Assembly (NCBI GenBank): GCA_030669445.1
Contig: DAOVDP010000043.1
Coordinates: 1 to 8,686 of the forward strand
Origin: Candidatus Latescibacterota bacterium
Lineage (GTDB): Bacteria; Latescibacterota; MVCY01
DNA: 8,686 nucleotides
Reading direction: 5' to 3'
The notes below the pieces were generated by a model that was given only the letters and a program-made list of their open reading frames with translations, was not told the origin of the DNA and ran no database searches. The position numbers and the translations under genes were made by a program. This document shows positions 1 to 6,088 of the stretch, piece after piece; positions within the stretch are counted from its first letter, which is position 1, and the number at the start of each line of letters is the position of its first letter.

Positions 1-1386
1 TGGTGGCAGGCGACGGTAGAATCTGTCCGGAAGGTGTTGAAGCAATCGAGCATCAATGCGGAGGCAATCGTTGGAATTGGACTTTCAGGTCAGATGCACA
101 GCTCTGTGTTCCTTGATCAGCACAATGAAGTGCTGCGTCCCTCTATTCTCTGGTGCGACACCCGTACCAAACAGCAGTGCCAGTGGAGAGTGAAAAAGAT
201 AGGAGTAGAAGGGCTTCGGAAATATGTCTCCAATTTCGCCTTTGAGGGGTTCACCGCCCCCAAAATCATCTGGCTGCGGGAGAACGAGCCGGAAATCTAT
301 GCCCAGGTGGAAACAGTAATTCTTCCCAAGGACTACATTCGATTCAGACTCACCACAGAGTTGGCCACCGAGGTCTCTGATGCGGCTGGTACTCTGCTGT
401 TCGATGTGGAAAATCGAAGCTGGTCAGCCCAGATGTTACAGCAGCTTCAGATCCCTTCTTCTTGGCTGCCTGATGTCTATGAATCTACCGAGATCTGCGG
501 CCACATTACCAACAAGGCTGCGCAACTCACAGGGCTGAAGGTCGGCACCCCTGTGGTAGGGGGAGGGGCTGATAACACCTGTGGGGCAGTGGGAAGCGGG
601 ATCGTTAAACCGGGACGGGTGCTCTCCAGTATTGGCACCTCAGGGGTGATATTCGCCCATACTGACAGCGTCAAGGTCGATCCTCAGATGCGGGTGCACA
701 GTTTCTGTCACAGTGTGCCTCATAAGTGGTATCTGATGGGAGTAGTGCTCTCCGCTGGCGGCTCCTTCCGCTGGTTCCGTGACACCATAGGGGGATTGGA
801 AGCAAAAACAGAGGAGCTCTCTGGCATAGACTCTTACGACATCTTGACTCGAGAGGCAGAAGGGATCAACCCGGGCAGCGAGGGTTTGCTCTTTCTGCCC
901 TACCTGATGGGCGAGAGGACACCCCACCGGGATGCCCAAGCCAAAGGGGTGTGGTTTGGGATTACCAGTCGGCACCGCCGTGGCCACTTAGTCAGGTCAG
1001 TGTTAGAGGGTATCACCTTTGCTATGCGGGACTCAATGGAGATAATTCGCGGTTTAGGAGTGGAAGTGAAAGAGATCCGTGCCACAGGCGGAGGTGCCCG
1101 CAGCCAGCTTTGGTGTCAGCTTCAAGCCGACATCTACGGTGCCCCGGTGGTCACCGTTAACACCTCACGAGAAGGACCCGCATTGGGGGCAGCCCTTATG
1201 GCTGGCGTGGGCACCGGAGTGTGGTCGGACTTAGTTGAGGCCACAGACCAAACCGTAGAGGTCACAGCTACCACTCAGCCAATTGACCAAAATGTTGACA
1301 CTTATAACCAATTGTATCCAATTTATCAATCGCTTTATCCCCTGTTGAAGGAGAAGTTCGCCGAAGTCTCTGCCCTAATGAAATGA
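1..1386 (+). CDS. xylB: Xylulokinase (FGGY carbohydrate kinase), 5'-truncated by window edge
   Basis: A cytoplasmic kinase that phosphorylates D-xylulose with ATP to D-xylulose 5-phosphate, feeding the pentose phosphate pathway. The frame is open from base 1 (WWQATVESVRK is visible before the first GTG at 34), so the true start lies upstream; 461 codons are present and roughly 50-60 N-terminal residues, including the first ATPase-fold strand, are missing. Numbering from base 1, visible family blocks are GLSGQMHSS, LWCDTRT, GFTAPKIIWLRENEP, LPKDYIRFRLT, GGGADNTCGAVGSG with the probable catalytic Asp, the nucleotide-site GTSG, LLFLPYLMGERTPHRD and the C-terminal ATGGGARSQLWCQLQADIYG with EGPALGAALMAG. 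These blocks fit xylulokinase better than glycerol or gluconate kinase. The stop overlaps the cmk start by four bases (ATGA), implying co-transcription and translational coupling. The xylulose assignment rests on motifs; another ketose substrate is possible. No frameshift is seen. Confidence 0.9.
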   Translation, partial: WWQATVESVRKVLKQSSINAEAIVGIGLSGQMHSSVFLDQHNEVLRPSILWCDTRTKQQCQWRVKKIGVEGLRKYVSNFAFEGFTAPKIIWLRENEPEIYAQVETVILPKDYIRFRLTTELATEVSDAAGTLLFDVENRSWSAQMLQQLQIPSSWLPDVYESTEICGHITNKAAQLTGLKVGTPVVGGGADNTCGAVGSGIVKPGRVLSSIGTSGVIFAHTDSVKVDPQMRVHSFCHSVPHKWYLMGVVLSAGGSFRWFRDTIGGLEAKTEELSGIDSYDILTREAEGINPGSEGLLFLPYLMGERTPHRDAQAKGVWFGITSRHRRGHLVRSVLEGITFAMRDSMEIIRGLGVEVKEIRATGGGARSQLWCQLQADIYGAPVVTVNTSREGPALGAALMAGVGTGVWSDLVEATDQTVEVTATTQPIDQNVDTYNQLYPIYQSLYPLLKEKFAEVSALMK

Positions 1387-2072
1387 GCAAAAACCTAATT
1401 ATTGCCATAGATGGCCCGGCCGGTTCGGGGAAAAGTACCACTGCTAAGTTAGTGGCCCAGAAGCTGGGGTATTTGTACATTGACACCGGGGCGATGTACC
1501 GGGCAATGGCTCTTAAAACCCTTCAACAGGGCATTGATCCTAAAGACAAAGATGTCGTAGCTGAACTGGTAGGCAGGACAAAGATCGAACTGAAACAGCA
1601 AGAGGGTGCCCTTCGCGTCTACTTAGATGGGATGGATGTGACCGCCAAACTGCGCCTGCCGGAGGTGACCAAAGCAGTCACCCCCGTCTGTCAGGTGAAC
1701 CGTGTCCGTCAGGTGCTGGTTGAACAGCAACAGCGTATTGGTCTAAACGGCGGCGTGGTGATGGAGGGACGGGATATCGGGACAGTGGTTTTTCCTCAGG
1801 CAGCGCTTAAGGTATTCCTCGACGCCTCCCTGGAAGAGAGAACCAGGAGGAGATACTCAGAGCTTAAGTCACGGGCAGTGGAAATTCCAGCGGAGCAATT
1901 GAAAGAACAGATAGCCCAGCGGGACAGGGAGGATATAAACCGAGATCAAGCCCCTCTGAAAAAGGCAGAAGATGCGATTCTGATAGACACCACCGGGCTT
2001 ACCATAGAACAGCAGGTGGACAAAATAGTGAATCTGGCAAAGAGCTTATCAGCAGAGGGTAAGAACGATTAA
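1383..2072 (+). CDS. cmk: Cytidylate kinase (CMP/dCMP kinase)
   Basis: A cytosolic nucleoside monophosphate kinase that transfers phosphate from ATP to CMP or dCMP, giving CDP/dCDP for nucleic acids and for CDP-activated lipids. The 229-residue product has the usual length. The P-loop GPAGSGKST is at residues 11-19, the substrate block IDTGAMYR at 33-40, the CMP-binding GRDIGT at 129-134, and the lid/arginine segment RDREDINRDQAPL at 180-192. The ATG overlaps the xylB stop in an ATGA arrangement. I see no good Shine-Dalgarno before it, so initiation probably depends on ribosomes finishing xylB. The C-terminal codons contain a GAGGGT that may serve as ribosome binding site for the next frame. 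Adjacency to plsC, ispH and rpsA matches a widespread conserved order. No missing key residues were noticed. Confidence 0.96.
   Translation: MSKNLIIAIDGPAGSGKSTTAKLVAQKLGYLYIDTGAMYRAMALKTLQQGIDPKDKDVVAELVGRTKIELKQQEGALRVYLDGMDVTAKLRLPEVTKAVTPVCQVNRVRQVLVEQQQRIGLNGGVVMEGRDIGTVVFPQAALKVFLDASLEERTRRRYSELKSRAVEIPAEQLKEQIAQRDREDINRDQAPLKKAEDAILIDTTGLTIEQQVDKIVNLAKSLSAEGKND
2055..2060 (+). promoter_or_regulatory. Candidate ribosome binding site for an upstream ATT start of plsC
   Basis: GAGGGT lies inside the last codons of cmk, with GAGG at 2055-2058, nine bases before an ATT at 2068 that is in frame with plsC. Both the match and the spacing are normal for a Shine-Dalgarno. No comparably good site precedes the GTG at 2137. 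This favours initiation at the non-standard ATT, but it is an inference from spacing only. Confidence 0.4.
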
Positions 2073-2136
2073 AATAGTCAGAACCAAGAAAGGCTTTTAC
2101 CGATTCGCCTGGATTTTTTGCAGGGTCATTTTTAAG
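2068..2136 (+). other. Probable N-terminal coding extension of plsC lacking a conventional start codon
   Basis: The plsC frame stays open upstream of its first GTG and encodes IKIVRTKKGFYRFAWIF followed by CRVIFK, leading directly into VLFRLKVEG. This resembles the aromatic and hydrophobic N-terminal helix normal for PlsC proteins, so the stretch looks like translated sequence. In-frame candidate starts are ATT 2068, ATA 2074, ATT 2113 and ATT 2128; there is no ATG, GTG or TTG before 2137. ATT 2068 overlaps the cmk stop (ATTAA) and has the best upstream GAGG. Starting there would give 215 residues. Confidence 0.55.
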
Positions 2137-2715
2137 GTGCTCTTTCGACTCAAGGTCGAAGGGGAGGACTATGTCCCTGCCAGCAATGGGGTGATCTTGG
2201 CTTCAAACCATATCTGCCTGTTGGATCCCCCGGTAATAGGAATTGCGACTGCCAGGGAGCTGAACTATCTGGCCAAGGCCGAGCTGTTTGATCAGCCCAT
2301 CTTAGGGTGGATAATAACCGGACTCAACGCTTTTCCCGTAAAGCGGGGGGGGATAGATAGAAATGCTTTGAAGAAGATGGTGGGTTTACTCCGACGAGGG
2401 AAAGCACTGCTGCTTTTTCCTGAAGGCACAAGGAGCAAAAGGGGCGAGCTGGGCAGAGCGAAATCCGGAGTGGGAATGCTGGCCCTCAAAACAGAGACAC
2501 CGGTTGTGCCGGTTCATATCTCCGGTCCTAAAAGCTTTTTCAGAGTTGCTCTGGGAGGTGACAGAATATGGGTGAAATTTGGGCAACCCTTATTCCCTGC
2601 AGATTTTAGGCGTAGCGCTGATCACCGCTGCGACTATCAACTGTTAGTCCAACAGGTGATGTCCAAGATAAAAACTCTGGCCGAGGAGAAAGAAGTCCCA
2701 AGGGACTGCTGTTGA
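2137..2715 (+). CDS. plsC: 1-acyl-sn-glycerol-3-phosphate acyltransferase (PlsC/LPLAT family)
   Basis: A membrane-associated acyltransferase that adds the second acyl chain to lysophosphatidic acid, giving phosphatidic acid for phospholipid synthesis. Counting from the GTG at 2137 (192 residues), block I is NHICLLD with the catalytic His25-x4-Asp30 pair, block II is FPVKRGGIDR at 66-75, block III is FPEGTRS at 94-100, and block IV is the PVVPVHISG region at 122-130. The coordinates given use the first conventional start. That start cuts into a typical N-terminal helix, so the real protein probably begins near 2068 (see the separate entry). The C terminus is short and ends in two cysteines. 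It lies directly behind cmk and forms the last gene of the first cluster; a gap of about 320 bases follows. The acyl-donor type (acyl-ACP, acyl-CoA or acyl-phosphate) cannot be read from the sequence. Confidence 0.92.
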   Translation: MLFRLKVEGEDYVPASNGVILASNHICLLDPPVIGIATARELNYLAKAELFDQPILGWIITGLNAFPVKRGGIDRNALKKMVGLLRRGKALLLFPEGTRSKRGELGRAKSGVGMLALKTETPVVPVHISGPKSFFRVALGGDRIWVKFGQPLFPADFRRSADHRCDYQLLVQQVMSKIKTLAEEKEVPRDCC

Positions 2716-2765
2716 AGACCTGCGATTGATGAACCTAGCAGAGTGATTTCTAAATAACAATAGCA

Positions 2766-2873
2766 TTGTCATTGCGAGCGAAGCGAAGCAATCTCTAACT
2801 TCCTGACAATAAAAAAGATTGCTTCGTCACGGAGCCTGTGCTGAGGATAGCGAAGTGTTCCTCGCAATGACAA
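2766..2873 (+). repeat. Palindromic intergenic repeat (MITE/REP-like) with 13-bp terminal inverted repeats
   Basis: The 108-base element is bounded by perfect 13-base inverted repeats, TTGTCATTGCGAG at 2766-2778 and CTCGCAATGACAA at 2861-2873. Inside it a second inverted pair, CGAAGCAATCT at 2784-2794 and AGATTGCTTCG at 2816-2826, can form an 11-bp stem. The left arm contains the short tandem CGAAG-CGAAG. The right half, including GGAGCCTGTGCTGAGGATAG, is a diverged arm. From memory this belongs to a dispersed family common in Dehalococcoidia and other environmental genomes. It encodes no protein, and I see no convincing target-site duplication. As RNA it could fold into a long structure and influence the plsC 3' end or ispH read-through. 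Confidence 0.8.
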
Positions 2874-3037
2874 ATTTGATGCAGGTTATTTGGGAAACGA
2901 TGCTATATTTGGAAAACCTGAATGAACTCCGAGATAACCGAGAAGATGATGATAGGGTTTCGATCTGGCTTAAGATAAGTTAACACAATAGCCAACGTCT
3001 TTCGGTGTTTTTCAGTGTTTAATTTTCCGGTCATGGA
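2874..3037 (+). other. AT-richer leader between the palindromic repeat and ispH; no gene seen
   Basis: This is the rest of the single non-coding gap longer than 300 bases (2716-3037). I find no plausible reading frame, tRNA or recognised riboswitch. It holds an extended -10-like element at 2901-2909 and, near its end, a short imperfect direct repeat (CGGTGTTTTT then CAGTGTTTAA, about 3002-3022). Its likely role is promoter and 5' leader for ispH-rpsA. Confidence 0.5.
2901..2909 (+). promoter_or_regulatory. Candidate extended -10 promoter element for ispH-rpsA
   Basis: TGCTATATT contains a TGn extension followed by TATATT, one mismatch from the sigma-70 TATAAT hexamer. No clear TTGACA-like -35 sits 16-18 bases upstream, which extended -10 promoters can tolerate. 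Transcription would begin near 2916, leaving a leader of about 120 bases before ispH. It is a pattern match only, in an AT-rich stretch. Confidence 0.3.
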
Positions 3038-3883
3038 ATGAAAATCGAACTTGCCAGGGGAACAGGATTTTGCTTTGGGGTAAAACGGGCGGTTAATATA
3101 GCCTTAAAGACCGTCAGAGAGGTAGGTTCCCCAGTCTACACCATAGGCCCCATCATCCATAATCCTCAGGTAGTTGAGAAATTAAGGCAGCAGGGTATTA
3201 TCCCGGTGGCGGAGATCACCGACTTACCTCCGGGAATAGTCATTATCCGCTCCCACGGCATTCATCCTGATCTCCTGCGGCAGATAAAAGAATCAGGCCA
3301 CAGGGTGATTGATGCTACTTGCCCCTTTGTGCGGCGAGCCCAGAACTACGCAGAGCAGTTGAACAAAGAAGGGTTCAAAACCGTAATCGTGGGAAAGAAG
3401 GACCACCCTGAGGTAGAAGGGCTGCTGGGGCATTCTGGACCAAAGGCAGTAGTCGTTTACAATAGTCCTGACTTAAAGCAGTTAGGTGGGCAGGGAAGAA
3501 TCGGAGTTATTGCCCAGACTACCACTCCGTTTTCTCAGTTTCAGCAGGTGGTTCTGAAGCTATTGGAGAAAACCAAGGAACTAAGGGTATACAATACCAC
3601 CTGCAGTTCAACCGAGAAGAGGCAAAAGGAGACGGCCAATCTGGCAAACCGGGCAGATCTTATGCTAATCATGGGAGGGAAAAATAGTGCTAATACCTCC
3701 CGTTTGGCTGAGCTGTGCAGACAGATAGGAACAGAGACGCATCATATTGAAACAGCAGCAGAACTTTTGCCTGAGTGGCTTGAAGGAAAATCCCTGGTGG
3801 GGGTCTCCACCGGTACATCTACTCCCCATTGGGTAATCGACAGGTTAATCAGAAAGTTAAAGACCTTTCAACCAACAACCTGA
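3038..3883 (+). CDS. ispH: 4-hydroxy-3-methylbut-2-enyl diphosphate reductase
   Basis: The last enzyme of the methylerythritol phosphate pathway; it reductively dehydroxylates HMBPP to IPP and DMAPP using a [4Fe-4S] cluster. The 281 residues match the single-domain form. The three cluster cysteines are visible: Cys12 in GFCFGVKRAV, Cys95 in DATCPFV and Cys189 in TTCSSTEKRQ. Substrate residues are also present: His41 (IHNPQVV), His73 (RSHG), His123 and the catalytic Glu125 (DHPEVEG), QTTTP at 160-164, Ser217 and Asn219 (KNSANT), and Ser261 (TGTSTP). The ATG at 3038 puts Cys12 where the family has it. No strong Shine-Dalgarno precedes it, and an ATG at 3033 in another frame stops after two codons. 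The next gene is rpsA, 55 bases on and in a different frame, so this is not the IspH-S1 fusion known from Clostridia, although the same two genes are paired. Confidence 0.97.
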   Translation: MKIELARGTGFCFGVKRAVNIALKTVREVGSPVYTIGPIIHNPQVVEKLRQQGIIPVAEITDLPPGIVIIRSHGIHPDLLRQIKESGHRVIDATCPFVRRAQNYAEQLNKEGFKTVIVGKKDHPEVEGLLGHSGPKAVVVYNSPDLKQLGGQGRIGVIAQTTTPFSQFQQVVLKLLEKTKELRVYNTTCSSTEKRQKETANLANRADLMLIMGGKNSANTSRLAELCRQIGTETHHIETAAELLPEWLEGKSLVGVSTGTSTPHWVIDRLIRKLKTFQPTT

Positions 3884-3886
3884 AAC

Positions 3887-3917
3887 CCGCAGAGGCGGAT
3901 GCACTCGCCTCTGGCGG
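3887..3917 (+). promoter_or_regulatory. Strong hairpin directly upstream of the rpsA ribosome binding site
   Basis: CAGAGGCG (3890-3897) pairs perfectly with CGCCTCTG (3906-3913) around an 8-base loop. Three more pairs (3887-3889 with 3915-3917) extend the stem to 11 pairs if one G bulges. No T-tract follows, so it is not a typical intrinsic terminator. It starts just after the ispH stop and ends seven bases before the rpsA Shine-Dalgarno. It could be an RNA processing or stability element, or part of S1 autoregulation; S1 is known to repress its own translation in E. coli through leader hairpins. Confidence 0.55.
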
Positions 3918-3923
3918 CACAAA

Positions 3924-3930
3924 AGGAGGT
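3924..3930 (+). promoter_or_regulatory. Near-perfect Shine-Dalgarno for rpsA
   Basis: AGGAGGT matches the anti-Shine-Dalgarno end of 16S rRNA and sits eight bases before the ATG at 3939. It is much stronger than the sites of the other genes here. This contrasts with E. coli rpsA, whose leader is known for lacking a strong Shine-Dalgarno and relying on structure. It fixes the start codon. Confidence 0.85.
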
Positions 3931-3938
3931 AAAAACTG

Positions 3939-6077
3939 ATGGCTGAACAGCAACAATCAGATGCTAACACTAAGATGAGAGGAGGTAATATTCCTATTGA
4001 CTTAGAAGCAAAGGAGTATTCGAATGAGGAATTCGCTGAGATGCTCCGCCTCTATGATGAAACCCTCAAAGGGATCACAGAAGGAGAGATCGTCAAAGGG
4101 GAAGTGATTGCCATAGGTAAGGACAGCATTATTGTTGACATCGGATTCAAGTCAGACGGAGAGATCCTCCTTTCCGAATTTGGAGATTCACCTCAAGTGA
4201 AGGTGGGAGACCAGATCGATGTGTTTCTGGAGAATGTAGAAGACCAAGACGGACAGCTGGTTATCTCCAAGCAAAAAGCAGATTTCATGCGAGTCTGGGA
4301 TCAGATAAAGTCTGTCTATGAAGCCAACGAAACGGTAGAAGGCGAATTGATCCGTCGGGTCAAGGGTGGAATCATTGTTGACCTGCTTGGTGTGGAGGCT
4401 TTTCTTCCCGGTTCCCAGATCGATGTAAAACTGGTGAAGAACTTTGACCAATTCATAGGAAAGGAATTTCCTCTGAAAGTCATCAAAGTCAACAAAAGCA
4501 GGCGCAATATTGTTGTCTCCCGCCGGGCAGTGTTAGAAGAGGAGCAGACAAAAAGAAGAGAGGAGCTTCTGGCTCAGCTCAAAGAGGGAGATATTCATGA
4601 AGGCCTGGTCAAAAACATCACCGATTTCGGTGTGTTTATTGATTTAGGCGGCATGGACGGTCTTCTACATATCACCGATATGTCCTGGGGAAGAATCAGC
4701 CATCCCTCAGAGTTGGTAGCCATAGGAGATAAGATTAATGTTATGATCCTTAGCTATGACCAAGAGAAAAAGAGGGTCTCTTTGGGATTGAAACAGCTTA
4801 CTCCTCCTCCTTGGGAGAGTGTAGAGGAGAAATATCCTGTTGGCGAGAAAGTGAGGGGCAAGATCGTCAGTATAACCAACTATGGAGCTTTTATCCAGTT
4901 GGAAGAGGGTGTGGAAGGACTGATTCACATCTCTGAGATGTCCTGGACTCAACATATTCGCCATCCTTCCCATGTGGTGGCTATCGGCGATATTGTTGAA
5001 GCGATTGTCTTGAACATGAACAAAGAGGAGAAAAAGATATCCCTCAGCCTGAAACAGGTGGAACCAGATCCGTGGCTCTCCATAGAGGAGCGTTATCCGG
5101 CGGGAGAGAGCGTCACCGGCAAAGTGCGAAGCCTCACAAATTTTGGCGCCTTCATTGAGATCGAAGATGGCATCGATGGGTTACTCCATATCTCTGATAT
5201 GTCCTGGACCAAAAGAGTACACCATCCCAACGAACTTGTGAAAAAGGCAAACAAGATCGAAGTAGTGGTTTTGAACATCGACAAGGCGAATCGTAGAATT
5301 TCGTTAGGCCTTAAACAACTTAAGCCTGATCCGTGGAAGGAATTGGCGCTCAAGTTCACTCCTGGCACGGTGACCGAAGGTAAGATCAGCCAGGTCTTGG
5401 ACAGCGGGGTAGTTGTCGAACTGGAAGAAGACACTGAAGGCTTTGTGCCTGCTTCTCAATTGGGACAACCAGAATTAAAAAAACCCAACGAAGGGTTCAA
5501 GGTCGAAGACACATTGCCCTTGAAGGTGATTGAGTTCGATAAGGAGAAGAAGAAGATTGTACTCAGCGTCGAGGAGTACCTGAAAGAGAGGGAAAAGGAG
5601 GAAATAGAGAAGTACAAGCGTGAACATGCCCCGAAGCCTGTTACCATCGGCGATATGGTAAGCGAGCCCGAGGTATTAAAACCAGAAGAACAAATCGAAG
5701 CGCCAGAGGAACAGAAAGCGGAACCGCCAGTAGAACCAGAAGAGCTGGCAGAACCACCTGCTGTCGAGGCCGAGCTGAAAACTTCTGTCGAGGCGGAACT
5801 CCCCTCTCCTGAAACTGAAGCAGCGAAAAGCAAGGAACCGTCCGAGAAGACAGAACAGAAAGAACCGGTGAAAAAACGGGGTAGAAGGAAGAAAGAACCC
5901 CTGGTTGAAGCAAAAGAGACTACAGAATCAGCTCAAGACGTAACTGAGCCGAAAACTTCCGTTGAGGAAGAAATTCCCTCTCCTGAAACTGAAGCAGAGA
6001 GAGGCAAAAAATCATCGAAGGAAAAAGAACTGAAAAAACCGGCAAAAAAAACGGAGCCGGAAGAAAAAGGAGACTAA
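3939..6077 (+). CDS. rpsA: 30S ribosomal protein S1, six S1 domains with a long charged C-terminal tail
   Basis: An RNA-binding protein that brings mRNA to the 30S subunit for initiation. The 712 residues exceed the usual 550 or so of six-domain S1. S1 domains lie near 47-113, 132-198, 216-287, 301-373, 388-461 and 474-546. Domains 1 and 2 are the more diverged, as in ribosome-docking domains. Domains 3-5 are near-identical in layout (DFGVFIDLGG, NYGAFIQLEEG, NFGAFIEIEDG, each followed by HI-[ST]-[DE]-MSW) and repeat every 87 residues. Domain 6 is again diverged. Residues 547-712 are low-complexity, rich in Glu, Lys and Pro and probably disordered, with a 41-residue module present twice (from Lys614 and Lys672) and a basic KKRGRRKK patch at 645-652. 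The start has an excellent Shine-Dalgarno. mtaB begins 11 bases after the stop. An A8 run near the end could allow -1 slippage into mtaB. Confidence 0.95.
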   Translation: MAEQQQSDANTKMRGGNIPIDLEAKEYSNEEFAEMLRLYDETLKGITEGEIVKGEVIAIGKDSIIVDIGFKSDGEILLSEFGDSPQVKVGDQIDVFLENVEDQDGQLVISKQKADFMRVWDQIKSVYEANETVEGELIRRVKGGIIVDLLGVEAFLPGSQIDVKLVKNFDQFIGKEFPLKVIKVNKSRRNIVVSRRAVLEEEQTKRREELLAQLKEGDIHEGLVKNITDFGVFIDLGGMDGLLHITDMSWGRISHPSELVAIGDKINVMILSYDQEKKRVSLGLKQLTPPPWESVEEKYPVGEKVRGKIVSITNYGAFIQLEEGVEGLIHISEMSWTQHIRHPSHVVAIGDIVEAIVLNMNKEEKKISLSLKQVEPDPWLSIEERYPAGESVTGKVRSLTNFGAFIEIEDGIDGLLHISDMSWTKRVHHPNELVKKANKIEVVVLNIDKANRRISLGLKQLKPDPWKELALKFTPGTVTEGKISQVLDSGVVVELEEDTEGFVPASQLGQPELKKPNEGFKVEDTLPLKVIEFDKEKKKIVLSVEEYLKEREKEEIEKYKREHAPKPVTIGDMVSEPEVLKPEEQIEAPEEQKAEPPVEPEELAEPPAVEAELKTSVEAELPSPETEAAKSKEPSEKTEQKEPVKKRGRRKKEPLVEAKETTESAQDVTEPKTSVEEEIPSPETEAERGKKSSKEKELKKPAKKTEPEEKGD
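5778..5900 (+). repeat. First copy of a duplicated module in the S1 C-terminal tail
   Basis: Residues 614-654 of S1 (KTSVEAELPSPETEA, then a Lys/Glu stretch with KKRGRRKK) are matched by the module starting at residue 672. The best-conserved DNA is the CCCTCTCCTGAAACTGAAGC segment common to both copies. The 174-base offset keeps the frame, consistent with an in-frame segmental duplication that has since diverged. Confidence 0.75.
5952..6074 (+). repeat. Second copy of the duplicated module in the S1 C-terminal tail
   Basis: Residues 672-712 (KTSVEEEIPSPETEA, then a Lys-rich run) repeat the module starting at residue 614, with SPETEA identical. It forms the very C terminus of S1 and has lost the RGRR patch seen in copy one. 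It contains the A8 run at 6044-6051. Confidence 0.75.
6044..6051 (+). other. A8 run forming an in-frame A_AAA_AAA slippery heptamer near the rpsA 3' end
   Basis: Zero-frame codons are GCA AAA AAA ACG (S1 residues 702-705), so 6044-6050 reads A AAA AAA in the correct register for -1 slippage. After a -1 slip the next codon is AAC at 6050. The frame then stays open through 13 linker codons to the mtaB TTG at 6089, giving an S1-MtaB fusion. The run also lies in the loop of a small CCGGC/GCCGG stem (6039-6043 with 6056-6060). Whether slippage happens is unknown. Confidence 0.4.
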
Positions 6078-6088
6078 AGAAGAGTAAC

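Noticed and set aside
2694..2707. Perfect short palindrome AGTCCC-AA-GGGACT at the plsC 3' end
   Set aside because: The stem is short, lies within coding sequence, and no T-tract follows; it does not qualify as a terminator.
2985..3022. AACAC...GTGTT pairing followed by T-rich sequence, resembling a terminator or attenuator before ispH
   Set aside because: Only five pairs with a loop of about twenty bases; the fold is too weak to claim.
3033..3041. ATGGAATGA two-codon frame overlapping the ispH start
   Set aside because: It could be a minimal leader reading frame, but such a short string arises easily by chance and there is no ribosome binding site for it.
5456..5833. Minus-strand Ser-rich 125-codon open frame within rpsA
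   Set aside because: It is the complement of the Glu/Lys-rich S1 tail; low-complexity codons produce open antisense frames.
5868..5880. Other A-rich runs in the S1 tail (for example GTG AAA AAA CGG) as slippery sites
   Set aside because: The base before the two AAA codons is not A, so they do not form X_XXY_YYZ heptamers; only 6044-6050 fits.
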